This document shows positions 1 to 9,545 of a stretch of DNA of 64,000 nucleotides, in pieces (the first letter of the stretch is position 1; each line of letters starts with the position of its first letter). Position numbers and translations under genes: made by a program. Source of the DNA: Coprobacter secundus (GTDB lineage: Bacteria > Bacteroidota > Bacteroidia > Bacteroidales > Coprobacteraceae). The DNA lies in NCBI GenBank assembly GCA_000803105.1, contig JTDA01000012.1, forward strand, positions 68,467-132,466, written 5' to 3'. The notes below the pieces were generated by a model. The model had not been told where the DNA came from. It did no database searches and worked only from the letters and a program-made list of their open reading frames with translations.

Positions 1-994
1 CCACGCCTGTGAGGTTACAATCATTCCACCATTCCCATGCACACTTACCCGGCTTTATCCATGATATATCCTCAATGCAAGATGGAGAAGCTAAACGATA
101 TATCATATCATTATCAGCTAACTGACACTCCTGATTCGCAACTATAAATACCCGCCAAGGAAAAGACCTTGCTCCTTCACAACGTGCTATATATGGCTCT
201 CGGGAATATACAACTCCTTGTAAATCATTAAATCCACCCTGACGAATCTCCTTAGGATAAGGAGCAAACACACCTCGGATGACATTTTTATTATCTGAAC
301 GGTTAAAATACAATCCAGGATAATTCAATACATCAGACTCTGCAATACAAATAGCAGATTCGTCTCCAGGGCTTACAACTATCGGAACAAGAGCCAAACG
401 TCCTCTATCCCATTCTGATAATGAAACATGAGAATATGTATTTACAAAAGATTTAAAAAATTGGTCTTCAAAACTACCTTCCTGACTCAAATTATTTTTA
501 TGGTAACCCTGTGTCCGGACAAAAGCGACATGAGATTTCCAGTCATCCGGAAAACAATATTCTACAGTCTCCTCCTTCACGACAAATGACTTCTTACCCG
601 TAGATATAAAACGATACGCTACACCATCATTATAAGCACGAAATATAACTCCATAATCACCCCGAAAATGCAATTCAAGTTCATTATAACAATCTTTCAC
701 ATGGGCTTTTTTATAAAAGGGAGATGAAATATTCCTATCAGCCTTCCTTCTCTGTATCTTACGAACCAAAGCTCGGTGCCCCCACTTTTGCCCGTCTCCC
801 AATAACATGGACAAAGATGAATTACAAAGCAACCTCTCACCTCCTTTCCAAACAGAATATTCCATCTTTTCACCGATATTGATTCTTACTTCTAAACAAT
901 TATCGGGAGAGTACAAGGAAAACACCTTTTGAGAAAAAACAACTGTCACATTACAAAAAAATAACAAAACTAAAATCAATCGTCCCATAAACAT
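1..994 (-). CDS. Glycoside hydrolase family 97 enzyme, partial (C-terminus beyond window)
   Basis: An open frame of 331 codons starts at 994 and runs off the left edge, so only the N-terminal part is visible. It begins with a cleavable signal peptide (MFMGRLILVLLFFCNVTVVF, then SQ). The N-terminal beta-sandwich follows, with family-typical stretches such as GDYGVIFRAYNDGVAYRF. The last visible residues, WIKPGKCAWEWWND, match the entry into the GH97 catalytic barrel. GH97 enzymes (SusB-like alpha-glucosidases and alpha-galactosidases) act on exo-alpha-glycosides in the periplasm. The catalytic acids lie outside the window, so the retaining or inverting subtype cannot be decided. The start is 21 bases after the FAD oxidoreductase stop, so it is probably the next gene of the same operon. 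Confidence 0.85.
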   Translation of the reverse strand, partial: MFMGRLILVLLFFCNVTVVFSQKVFSLYSPDNCLEVRINIGEKMEYSVWKGGERLLCNSSLSMLLGDGQKWGHRALVRKIQRRKADRNISSPFYKKAHVKDCYNELELHFRGDYGVIFRAYNDGVAYRFISTGKKSFVVKEETVEYCFPDDWKSHVAFVRTQGYHKNNLSQEGSFEDQFFKSFVNTYSHVSLSEWDRGRLALVPIVVSPGDESAICIAESDVLNYPGLYFNRSDNKNVIRGVFAPYPKEIRQGGFNDLQGVVYSREPYIARCEGARSFPWRVFIVANQECQLADNDMIYRLASPSCIEDISWIKPGKCAWEWWNDCNLTGV

Positions 995-1015
995 TTTTCT
1001 TACTTTAAATCCAAT

Positions 1016-4000
1016 CTAAATTTCTATATCTTTTACTAATGGAGTAATACGTAGAGGAAACGTTTGTTTATCTATCTGTCTTTTCCATGCAACTATATCA
1101 TATTCACAATCTTTCTTCAGTATTGCAAAAAGTTCTTTCCGAGCAAATCGTCTAAAATCGGAATGAATATCGTCTAAATAGTCCAGTAACACTTGTATCC
1201 CTCTAACAGAACCACATCGGGCCAATGCCGCAGCAATAAAAAGTTCCAAATTAGCACTATACAATCGCCAACGAGTTTCTTTATAGCAAGTTGTTTTGAA
1301 CCCCCCAATATTAACATCGTCCAATAGCTTCTCAAACCCATGGATAAACAAATGTGAAGGATTACGCTCTGCATAAAAACAAAGATTGATTATACGGTTA
1401 TAATATGGAATAAGTTGCAAATCTATGCGTCCTTCGTTATAAGCATCTTTTGCAGGAACTCTCCGGCCTCCACTCGTAGTCCCAGATAATATACGACCCA
1501 CAATTATATGGTTATCTCTATCCCCGGACATTCCAAGTAAAGCGATATCCTGATTGATATGCCAATACAAATTCGTACCGTCATATTCTTCATAATAGGC
1601 CGATGAATGTCCCTTGATTAATTCTTGCTCATATAAATATTCCAGTTCATCCCGAATCTGCTTCGTTCCCGAACAGTCACCAAACCATGCTAATGCCTTG
1701 GCTAAAACCAATGCTTTTGACAATTGATACTCTTTCTTTAACAAAGGCAATATCTCTGCCCTATTTTGTAGGCAACAAGATAACCAACTATAATTATTTC
1801 CTGCTAAAAGCTGGTTAATGATATCATTTGTATCTGATGTCCGAGATACACCTACATCATCGGATAAATATCCTATTGCTTTTAACTCTTTGCAAATATC
1901 ATTTACTACAAAATCACGAGGTCGAACACCCGTTTTTACAATATCAGCAGCAATCATACCGGAAACATACCCTAAAACTGTAACATCAGCCGACATTCGA
2001 GTAAATTGTAAACCTTTATATGTCTGTCCAATAGCTTTTCCAGATAATAATAGCCCATCTATTTCTTTAGGAACAATACAACGATAAGGAATATTTACTC
2101 TCGAACCATTATCAAAATGAGGTAACAAAAAAGCACATCGAGACAACTCAGAACTGGAAAAATAATGAGGATCATAATCGCTCCGAGACTGAACTATCGT
2201 ATCTGGAAAAACGGATTTATTCACAATATCCACTATACTCAAACAGTGCAACGCGTCAGGTCGTCGAGACTCCCTCACGGCAAGCATCGGATAAAAATCA
2301 TAAAAATGAGATTCATAATGTGACAGATATAATCCTCTTTGCACTTCAGATATCAATGTATTATCAATAATATCATAATCACGATTATAATTTTTTACTT
2401 TAGGTCTAAACGGAATATCCCAATGGCTATAATTCTGCGTTATCCCCATACGCGAATCTCCCATCTTATATTTAGCACCGGCAAAGTAAGCAATATCTCC
2501 ATCTCCTGTTGCATCAACAACAAGACGAGCAAATATTCGTCGCAATCGACCATTTTCACAAAGAAGCACACTATCTACACTTCGTCCTTTCATTGATACA
2601 TTACAGACAATTGCTCCATGTATAACAGAATTTCCCGCTTCTGACAATTTTTTCAGAAAATAAAAACTTCGAGGAATAGTTGTTTTTAAATGATAGGTAT
2701 CAGCAACAGACTTTATTTGTACTTCCAACTCTTTTATTAACTTATGGTCTTTAAAACCAAAATAATAGCTTGAGACCCCTCCAACAGTCTTCGTCCCTCC
2801 CAAATCATTGAAATACTCTACGACTAATGGCGTCATTCCTTTACGCATTGCACCTAAAGCTGCAGCAGTTCCTGCTGTCCCGCCTCCGGCAATCAATAAA
2901 GGGACATTTTCCTCTGTTACACTCAGTCGTTTGGGGATATAGTCATACAACGGTAATTTAAATCCATCTTCCCTGACAACATCTCCACAAGCAAAAACAG
3001 TTTTACCTCCTACATATATTACAAACTTTCCTTTACGGTCATTATGATAACGAGGCATCATTCCTGTCACTTTCCGCATATTCACATAAAGGCTACTCAA
3101 GTCTTCGCAATCGGTATATATCTCTGGAGCTGTAAACATATGATATCCTTTCGGAAACATTGTTTCATCAATATCTCCTACTACAGATAATGAGCTTTCT
3201 AATGCCCAATAACGAATTTTCGATTCAGATAAAAAAGGACTAAGTTCCGGCAATCTCTTTCCTATTTCTGCGGCCAACAATCGAGCCTGACGTTCAATAC
3301 AACTCAAATCATTTGTAGATACACGAAACCTAAATTCCAACAAGTACTGATCTGGGAACTTTTTTCCTTTATGCAATTTCACACAATTATCAGAAATGCC
3401 CCATGATGTATCTACAGATAAAATATTCGGACATTCTGGAGATACACCCTCCAACTCAACTACAAAACCGGCTTCTTTTATTTCATATGCAAGACCAAGT
3501 ACTCCTCTTGTAAAAAGGCTACCATCCGAAACATCTAAAAAACTACCGCAAGAGACAAAATATAGTCCATGTTTACTGGCTATGGTGACACCACAAACTT
3601 GATTTTGATTATCTACTACAACGCCCCATATATCCGTCATCAACAATACATCTATTCCATTCACCAATAACGAACGCAGCATACCTTTTTTTAGACTTCC
3701 TGCAAACAGAAGAAGTTCGTTTTTATAACAACTCCGGGCAACCCCTGACAATGCAGGCTCTCCTATTTCATTTCTCTCTCCTTCAGGACAAAACAAATCA
3801 ATCATGGCATCATCCCACTCCCGAATCCCATTCGTATTCAACCATAAACGTCGTTTTCCTGCAATATCAAATCCCGGAGAAGTTCGTTTATCCAAAATCA
3901 AGACTTTCAACCCACGTTTCGAAGCCTCTATAGCAGCATAAAAACCAGCCATCCCGGCTCCATTGATAACAAGATCATAGAAACCTGAAGTATTGTGCAA

Positions 4001-4105
4001 TGAATCTGAAATTTCTTTCAATGTCTCTGCATACGTAAATTCCGGACCTATCAATACACCTCCTACACTTAATAGACCCATATTCAAAAATTCCCGCCTC
4101 TCCAT
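1016..4105 (-). CDS. Double FAD-dependent oxidoreductase with Tat-like signal and helical-repeat tail
   Basis: The protein has 1029 residues. It opens with a twin-arginine-like leader (RREFLN and a hydrophobic stretch to about residue 20), suggesting export as a folded flavoprotein. A first dinucleotide-binding motif lies at residues 49-54 (GAGMAG, followed by an acidic strand end at LILDKR). A second lies at 407-412 (GGGTAG), followed by the FAD_oxidored signature (LGGTKTVGGVSSYYFGF). Residues from about 760 to the end look like HEAT-type helical repeats. The family oxidises or reduces unknown substrates; in glycan loci a sugar or uronate substrate is plausible but is an inference. Spacing is 21 bases on each side to GH105 and GH97, consistent with one operon. 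Two complete FAD modules in one chain are unusual. The start at MERREF is supported by the leader. Confidence 0.8.
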   Translation of the reverse strand: MERREFLNMGLLSVGGVLIGPEFTYAETLKEISDSLHNTSGFYDLVINGAGMAGFYAAIEASKRGLKVLILDKRTSPGFDIAGKRRLWLNTNGIREWDDAMIDLFCPEGERNEIGEPALSGVARSCYKNELLLFAGSLKKGMLRSLLVNGIDVLLMTDIWGVVVDNQNQVCGVTIASKHGLYFVSCGSFLDVSDGSLFTRGVLGLAYEIKEAGFVVELEGVSPECPNILSVDTSWGISDNCVKLHKGKKFPDQYLLEFRFRVSTNDLSCIERQARLLAAEIGKRLPELSPFLSESKIRYWALESSLSVVGDIDETMFPKGYHMFTAPEIYTDCEDLSSLYVNMRKVTGMMPRYHNDRKGKFVIYVGGKTVFACGDVVREDGFKLPLYDYIPKRLSVTEENVPLLIAGGGTAGTAAALGAMRKGMTPLVVEYFNDLGGTKTVGGVSSYYFGFKDHKLIKELEVQIKSVADTYHLKTTIPRSFYFLKKLSEAGNSVIHGAIVCNVSMKGRSVDSVLLCENGRLRRIFARLVVDATGDGDIAYFAGAKYKMGDSRMGITQNYSHWDIPFRPKVKNYNRDYDIIDNTLISEVQRGLYLSHYESHFYDFYPMLAVRESRRPDALHCLSIVDIVNKSVFPDTIVQSRSDYDPHYFSSSELSRCAFLLPHFDNGSRVNIPYRCIVPKEIDGLLLSGKAIGQTYKGLQFTRMSADVTVLGYVSGMIAADIVKTGVRPRDFVVNDICKELKAIGYLSDDVGVSRTSDTNDIINQLLAGNNYSWLSCCLQNRAEILPLLKKEYQLSKALVLAKALAWFGDCSGTKQIRDELEYLYEQELIKGHSSAYYEEYDGTNLYWHINQDIALLGMSGDRDNHIIVGRILSGTTSGGRRVPAKDAYNEGRIDLQLIPYYNRIINLCFYAERNPSHLFIHGFEKLLDDVNIGGFKTTCYKETRWRLYSANLELFIAAALARCGSVRGIQVLLDYLDDIHSDFRRFARKELFAILKKDCEYDIVAWKRQIDKQTFPLRITPLVKDIEI

Positions 4106-4126
4106 AATCAGATTATCTTGATATTG

Positions 4127-5227
4127 TCATTTCATTTTTATAATTTCACTCCCCGCCAACAAAAATGCTCCAGTGCCATACACTTCCCAACTATCTTCAC
4201 TAAAATTTTTACGAGGATCGGCACCTATAGGTTGTACCCAACCTACACGTCCTTCAGGACTGACACACTGATTCAATGCTTTCCAAGTTCTCTCCACAAA
4301 AGGTCTATACAATTCCTCATCTAACAAACCGTTATTGATTCCCCATGCCAAAGCATAGCAGAAAAATCCTGAACCACTGACTTCCCCTCCCGGATACGAC
4401 TCAGGGTCCAAAAGACTTGCCCGCCATAATCCATCTTTTTGCTGTAATTCTATAACCCGAGATGCCATCTCTTTAAAAAGAGATTCATAGAAAGAACGCA
4501 TCTTATAATCGGCAGGAAGCTCCTGCAGAATACGTACTAAACCACCCATTACCCATCCATTACCACGAGACCAATATATCGGTTTACCATTAGCTTCCAA
4601 TAGATTCCTCTTATCATTACGAACCACATAGTTCAAATCCCTAAAAAATAACTTTTCATTATTATCATAAAGTAAATCATATGCTTCTTTGAAATAAATA
4701 TCACTAAATTCAAGATAGATAGGGTTATTTAATGTAATACCCAATTTGACAAATACAGGAGGAGCCATGAATAAAGCATCACACCACCATAACTTGATAA
4801 CCTCTACTGCTTTCTTTTTAGCCGGATAAGGGCGTGAGATAAACAATGCTAAAGTATCTATAGTCGGCTGTATCATTTCTCTTTTACCAACCGTACGATA
4901 CAAATCGATATAATTCTGACACACAGCTATATCATCAGCATGATACCAACGCCGGGCCGGCCTCCACCGCAAATTCTGCCCAATAGACATTAATTTGTCA
5001 TAAATTTCATTTTCGCCCGTTACCTCCCAAGCAGCAAAAGCACCTGCATAAAAGGCTGCATTTGTCCAGTCTCGAGCGCCATGATATGGATTAGAAAATT
5101 GCCATCTTACAGTTTTCAACATGATATTTCGAACATATTCGGGAGCAAACACGTCTTTTTTTTCTCTTTGAGCATATACAGAAAAAGAAAACAATAACAC
5201 TAAATAAAATAAAATCGATTTCTTCAT
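4127..5227 (-). CDS. GH105 unsaturated rhamnogalacturonyl/glucuronyl hydrolase
   Basis: The open frame reaches up to 5353, but I place the start at 5227, where a signal peptide begins (MKKSILFYLVLLFSFSVYAQ) behind a clear ribosome site (GGAGG, seven bases or so upstream). This gives 366 residues. The chain is rich in helix and aromatic pairs typical of the (alpha/alpha)6 barrel. It carries the family signature WWCDALFMAPP, whose Asp (residue 150) corresponds to the catalytic proton donor. GH105 enzymes remove the 4,5-unsaturated uronic acid that polysaccharide lyases leave at the non-reducing end, by hydrating the double bond. No lyase is visible in the window, so that step is probably encoded further left or elsewhere. 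It lies 17 bases after the pyruvyl-transferase-fold gene. Confidence 0.88.
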   Translation of the reverse strand: MKKSILFYLVLLFSFSVYAQREKKDVFAPEYVRNIMLKTVRWQFSNPYHGARDWTNAAFYAGAFAAWEVTGENEIYDKLMSIGQNLRWRPARRWYHADDIAVCQNYIDLYRTVGKREMIQPTIDTLALFISRPYPAKKKAVEVIKLWWCDALFMAPPVFVKLGITLNNPIYLEFSDIYFKEAYDLLYDNNEKLFFRDLNYVVRNDKRNLLEANGKPIYWSRGNGWVMGGLVRILQELPADYKMRSFYESLFKEMASRVIELQQKDGLWRASLLDPESYPGGEVSGSGFFCYALAWGINNGLLDEELYRPFVERTWKALNQCVSPEGRVGWVQPIGADPRKNFSEDSWEVYGTGAFLLAGSEIIKMK

Positions 5228-5244
5228 TTTGTTACCTCCACATA

Positions 5245-6513
5245 TTAACAACTCAGAACATCTGCAACTACACGGCTCGCTACTTTGTACATATCTCCTA
5301 TTTTTTTGACTTCTGAGGCAACTCGATTGCATGCCTCCGAATAATTCCGCCACATTCCTTGTAGGCGATCAGCAATTTCCTTTCCCGTTGTCTCCTCTAT
5401 TTCAAAAATCCAATCACTAAAATTCAAATCATAATACATTTGTCCCTTAATTGTATCATGCGGCTGTCGTAAATAAAAAAAAGGAACTCCATTAGCTGCA
5501 GCAATAATAGGTGAATGACATTCAAAACTCAAGACAGCGAATGCCCGAGCATATACAGATGCTGCTTCATCAGGAAGCCAATATCCTCTTTTCTCTACAA
5601 AGGGTTTCACGTCATCAGGTAACGGATTATAAAGCAACTCATCCATAATATCCACCTCATATGTCATTTCAGGGCATAGTAATACCTTATTTCCCGTTCC
5701 TCGTACCCAAGCTATCAATGCTTCTCTCAACTTGGCGTGATCGACTTCTTTATATCTATTATTCAAATCTTCAACTCTCTGTATAGCTTCCTCCGTCCAT
5801 TTATGACGATTCTTGATTAAATAATAAGGTGTCTTTCTTAACCGAGGAACGGCACAAATAAACTTACCTTTTTCCAACCCTTTTTCTTTAAGGAAAGAGG
5901 CGGCAAGTTCATCATTATGCAAATGAAAGAAGAATGTTGCATCCGGTACAAAAGAAATGTGCTTACCCATTATACCGGCCTCTTTCAGAACTTCAATTGA
6001 CGCTGTTTCCCGAGTAAAGATAAATGATGCTTTCAACAAAAGAGACTTCAACCTATCATCTACATCTCCTATCGTCGTACCGAAAATGCCAAATGGTTTT
6101 CCTGTGTATTTTACCCAAGCTTCTAAATTACTCTGTCCTACAATAGACGGCCCTGAACCATGAATCATCAAATCGCAATCTTTAAAAGATTCCAAAATTT
6201 CCATTTGATAAACCGAACCATCTTTTTCGACTGTTCCCTGAATAATTTCCACCTTTGGAAAATTTTTCTGTAACCATGATCTCACCTCCTGTCCCACATT
6301 CTTCTCCCACAAAACTAACTTAGTATTGGGCAAGAAAGTCTGTAAAACGGTCAACAACCCGGGAGTATGTGCGATATCACCTATATTTACATCCTGCCAT
6401 CCCGAAACAATTAAAATCTTTCCGGGAGCATCTTTACAAGCTTTCAATAAAGGAGCCAACCCCAAAGCAAGTGTGGCATACATCATTCTTTTCAATGATT
6501 CTCGTCTATTCAT
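5245..6513 (-). CDS. Exported polysaccharide pyruvyl transferase-fold protein
   Basis: The 422 residues match the polysaccharide pyruvyl transferase family (PF04230 type). Visible hallmarks are a phosphate-loop-like N-terminus (NIGDIAHTPGLL), GSGPSIVG, GIFGTTIG, a PD motif (SFVPDATFFF) and the late ECHSPIIAAANGVPFF. The N-terminus has RRESLK followed by a hydrophobic run and Cys26 in LLKAC, which reads as a Tat-type lipoprotein signal. Known family members add pyruvate ketals from phosphoenolpyruvate or act like glycosyltransferases in the cytoplasm. An exported version between susD and a GH105 gene is therefore out of place, and I expect another activity or a binding role. The next gene starts 17 bases downstream. 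Family assignment is fairly sure, function is not. Confidence 0.75.
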   Translation of the reverse strand: MNRRESLKRMMYATLALGLAPLLKACKDAPGKILIVSGWQDVNIGDIAHTPGLLTVLQTFLPNTKLVLWEKNVGQEVRSWLQKNFPKVEIIQGTVEKDGSVYQMEILESFKDCDLMIHGSGPSIVGQSNLEAWVKYTGKPFGIFGTTIGDVDDRLKSLLLKASFIFTRETASIEVLKEAGIMGKHISFVPDATFFFHLHNDELAASFLKEKGLEKGKFICAVPRLRKTPYYLIKNRHKWTEEAIQRVEDLNNRYKEVDHAKLREALIAWVRGTGNKVLLCPEMTYEVDIMDELLYNPLPDDVKPFVEKRGYWLPDEAASVYARAFAVLSFECHSPIIAAANGVPFFYLRQPHDTIKGQMYYDLNFSDWIFEIEETTGKEIADRLQGMWRNYSEACNRVASEVKKIGDMYKVASRVVADVLSC

Positions 6514-6625
6514 ATATAAATATTTTTAAATTATAAACTAAAAACACTGACAGATATCTCATATAAATATATCGTTCGGGATAGGTCCAAAGACATATTT
6601 TTCCGCTTTGCCAAAAGATAAAAAT

Positions 6626-7444
6626 CTATCTATCTGACAAAATATTCGAAGATAAATAGCGCATCTCCTCTCCATCCAAAGCTCGATTATATACTGCAAT
6701 TCCACTTATCTGTCCGACAAAAAAATTCCCCATTTCACCAGAACGGTTAACCGCTCCTACTGTAAAATCAACTTTTGAGCCTGAAACACAAAAAATACCT
6801 TTATCATAATAATAAGGATTTTGCTTTTCCCGTCTATCCAACACACCATTCAGATATACTCTAATTTCACTCCCATCATACGTCATACCAATGCACTGCC
6901 ATATTTCCAAAGGTACTTGAGATTGTCCAATAGCTGCATCCATACAATACTTATAACCATTTGTAGGCCCTCCCACTCCGGAGATATGACCACCGACTTG
7001 TTGTCTGCTATTCCAAATCCCAAGATTCAAAAACAGACCATATTGCCTTTTTTTATCTGTTTCATTCCACATACCTGCAACAGCCTCACATTGTTTTACC
7101 TTTTTCTTCTTTCTCTTTATCCAAGCAACAACTGATATTTGTGCATTTTTTCCACATATATTCAATGCAGAACACTCCTCCGCCGGGATATATAACCATT
7201 GTCCTTCCGTCAATAATACAGACCTATTATTCCATAAACCATCTTCTACACTTTTTACAGAAGATGCTCCTTCCCGTAACCAATAAGATTTACCAGAAAC
7301 AGCTTTCCAAGGACCTTTTAGTTTTTCAAAATTCCAAAAACAAACCAAATCTCTAATCCTTTCAGGCTCTACCTCTCTTACTTGGGCACTCGATATACAA
7401 AAGAATCCTGATACAATAATCAAAAAAAAGAGTTTTCTAAACAT
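6626..7444 (-). CDS. LamG/concanavalin A-like domain protein, secreted
   Basis: I place the start at 7444, giving 272 residues with a signal peptide (MFRKLFFLIIVSGFFCISSA). The frame extends 18 codons further upstream, but that part lacks signal-peptide character and overlaps a GC-rich hairpin. One LamG-type jelly-roll domain fills the chain: FWNFEKLKG near the N-terminus, VVAWIKRK, IGMTYDGSEIRVYLNG and the closing FVGQISGIAVYNRALDGEEM. Such domains bind carbohydrate, and some related folds are hydrolases; no catalytic pair can be assigned here. It sits between susD and the enzyme genes. A surface or periplasmic glycan-binding role is the best guess. Confidence 0.75.
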   Translation of the reverse strand: MFRKLFFLIIVSGFFCISSAQVREVEPERIRDLVCFWNFEKLKGPWKAVSGKSYWLREGASSVKSVEDGLWNNRSVLLTEGQWLYIPAEECSALNICGKNAQISVVAWIKRKKKKVKQCEAVAGMWNETDKKRQYGLFLNLGIWNSRQQVGGHISGVGGPTNGYKYCMDAAIGQSQVPLEIWQCIGMTYDGSEIRVYLNGVLDRREKQNPYYYDKGIFCVSGSKVDFTVGAVNRSGEMGNFFVGQISGIAVYNRALDGEEMRYLSSNILSDR

Positions 7445-7458
7445 AATGATTATCTTAA

Positions 7459-7482
7459 CCGGGCCAGAATTCTCCGGCCCGG
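7459..7482 (-). promoter_or_regulatory. GC-rich intergenic hairpin downstream of susD
   Basis: The arms CCGGGCC and GGCCCGG pair perfectly around AGAATTCT, itself self-complementary, in otherwise AT-rich DNA. On the transcribed minus strand no T-run follows, so it is not a standard intrinsic terminator. Its place in the 69-base gap after susD suggests a 3' stabiliser or attenuator that keeps susCD transcript above the downstream enzyme genes (inference). Confidence 0.55.
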
Positions 7483-7513
7483 CAATATTATAATACAAAT
7501 ATTTTTTACATAT

Positions 7514-9532
7514 TTACTTATCGAGATTCGCACCCTCTCCGACAGTAGTCGACCAACCCGGATTTTGGTAAATCGGAGACGTAGATATAGTCTTTCCGTC
7601 AGACGTAGTCAATAAAAAATGCTTAACTGCTATCGGTGATAGATAATGAGCATTACAGAAAAACAACCCATTATAATAATTATTATTATCTGTTGTTCTC
7701 TGAAATGGACGAATATATTCACTTAAAGATGGTGAAGAAACATTATTCTTACTCGGATCAGTTTGGTCTGTAACCAAACGGTCTCCATAAAGAGATTTCA
7801 TCGGACCCCAAATTTTACAACCTTCTAATTGAAATCCATTCAACTGGTCCAAAGCTCTCCAACGGATAAGATCATCATATCGAAAGCCCTCACCAATTAA
7901 TTCACACCGACGCTCACGACGAATATTATACAAAGTTGCATCTACAATCTGCCCATGAGAATAAGCCCCCCAATCTAACTCTGCTTCTTTTGTCATAATA
8001 GTAGCATCAATAGTTTTCTGGAAATCAGGGTCTACACCAGCACGATTACGCAAATCTCTCCAATACTTCTTAGCCTTATCATCCAATGAATTATATTTCA
8101 GATAATAAGCCTCCATGTAAATAAGATAAGCTTCTGCTGCACGAAAAGTTACAAACGCTGTTTCATCGCTCACCGACATATTATAATCATAAGATGCACC
8201 TTTCCCTAATAAATAGCCTGTCGATGTCGATTTAGTGTAATCAGACTTGTCTACTTCCGGTGGATCAGGATATTTTATAATGGCTGTAGCATTCTCTATA
8301 ACTTTCACTTCACCCGGAGCTTTCATAAACAGGCGCCATCTCCAATCCCGTTTTTTCTTCGTATCACCCACATAATCATCACCAGCATACTCAGAATCAC
8401 TATCATAATAAGGAAGACCATTTTCCATTAAAAAAGCTTTCTCAAATTGATTGGTATACCCCTTTGAATAACCATAGAATACCCCTTGGTTATAACCATG
8501 TTTAATCTTCAAACCAGAATTATATAACCGATACATAATTACTTCGGAATATGAAGAAGGATCTTTTCCCGCAAACATATCGTAGTATGGATTTACTGCG
8601 TCACCTGATTTCTCACGTATAATTTTATTATTTGGAGTCAATGTAAAAGCATCAGCCACTTGTTTAGATGCATCTATTGCTTCCGTTAAGAAAAAATCCA
8701 CTTCATTCTCAAGGCTCCCAGATGGATACTGGTACCCTCTATTATAATCCTTTTCTGCCCCAGGCCAACCTGGACCATTAGGTACTTGTGATGTTCCAGC
8801 ATGATATTTTAACCAAGTAGCCTCGAAAAGTGCGACCCGAGCTTTCAACAGCAAAGCAGCATTTTTTGTTATTCGAGCCTTTCCACCAACAGGACTATTC
8901 GATAATAATCCAATAGCCTCATCAAGGTCCGAAAGGATAAACCGAGCTACTTCATTCCGAGGACTACGTTTCGAAGCCTCGGTCAATACTGACTGATCAT
9001 CAGGCAGAACTTTTTTTATAATAGGAAAATCTCCTAATTTTCTCAAACGGAAAAAATATTCATGAGCTCTCAAAAAGAAGCCTTCCCCTATATAGTGTTT
9101 CACATTATCTTGATTCCCAGTTATTTCTCCAGCTTTAAACCGAGGAAGAACAGTCTCAAGAAAATAATTCAACTTATAAATATTACTAAATGTCCAGTAA
9201 CCTCCTGAGTCACCAACGCGCAGAAAACCAGGCAGATACCTATTATCTAAACTTTTGCCCACCGAATTATCAGTGTAAGTATCTAAAAAATACGAACTTT
9301 TGGTAGGATCTCCCTCTCCATATGAATCCAACATCCCTCCTGTAGAAGAAGAACCTGCCTCATACGAACTCGAAGTATAGTAATTAATCGTATATGCAGC
9401 CAGTTGTTCCTCCGTCCACAAATACTTTTCAGGTGTAACACTTGATAATGGCTCAATATCCAAATTGTCATTGCAGCCAGCAATAACAGCTAAAAAACAC
9501 CCCGACAGAATAATATATTTACTTATTTTCAT
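7514..9532 (-). CDS. SusD/RagB family nutrient-binding outer membrane lipoprotein
   Basis: The 672-residue precursor has a lipoprotein signal ending at Cys20 (AVIAGC), followed by NDNLDIEPLSSVTPEKYLWT, the usual SusD opening. Typical internal blocks are GEGFFLRAHEYFFRLRKLGDFPII, the TPR-like segment ALLLKARVALFEATWL, and the C-terminal AEAYLIYMEAYYLKYN and RRERRCELIGEGFRYDDLIRW. SusD proteins cap the SusC barrel on the cell surface and capture oligosaccharides. It is longer than many family members. It lies 13 bases downstream of susC, as expected for a co-transcribed pair. The substrate cannot be read from the sequence; the surrounding GH105 and GH97 suggest a uronic-acid-containing glycan. 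Confidence 0.95.
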   Translation of the reverse strand: MKISKYIILSGCFLAVIAGCNDNLDIEPLSSVTPEKYLWTEEQLAAYTINYYTSSSYEAGSSSTGGMLDSYGEGDPTKSSYFLDTYTDNSVGKSLDNRYLPGFLRVGDSGGYWTFSNIYKLNYFLETVLPRFKAGEITGNQDNVKHYIGEGFFLRAHEYFFRLRKLGDFPIIKKVLPDDQSVLTEASKRSPRNEVARFILSDLDEAIGLLSNSPVGGKARITKNAALLLKARVALFEATWLKYHAGTSQVPNGPGWPGAEKDYNRGYQYPSGSLENEVDFFLTEAIDASKQVADAFTLTPNNKIIREKSGDAVNPYYDMFAGKDPSSYSEVIMYRLYNSGLKIKHGYNQGVFYGYSKGYTNQFEKAFLMENGLPYYDSDSEYAGDDYVGDTKKKRDWRWRLFMKAPGEVKVIENATAIIKYPDPPEVDKSDYTKSTSTGYLLGKGASYDYNMSVSDETAFVTFRAAEAYLIYMEAYYLKYNSLDDKAKKYWRDLRNRAGVDPDFQKTIDATIMTKEAELDWGAYSHGQIVDATLYNIRRERRCELIGEGFRYDDLIRWRALDQLNGFQLEGCKIWGPMKSLYGDRLVTDQTDPSKNNVSSPSLSEYIRPFQRTTDNNNYYNGLFFCNAHYLSPIAVKHFLLTTSDGKTISTSPIYQNPGWSTTVGEGANLDK

Positions 9533-9545
9533 ATAAAGACATGTT

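Noticed and set aside
5228..5353. Extra 42 codons upstream of the GH105 start
   Set aside because: They overlap the preceding gene, lack signal-peptide character, and precede a strong GGAGG ribosome site with a clean signal peptide.
7459..7482. Intrinsic terminator after susD
   Set aside because: The stem is strong but no T-run follows on the transcribed strand, so I list it as a regulatory hairpin instead.
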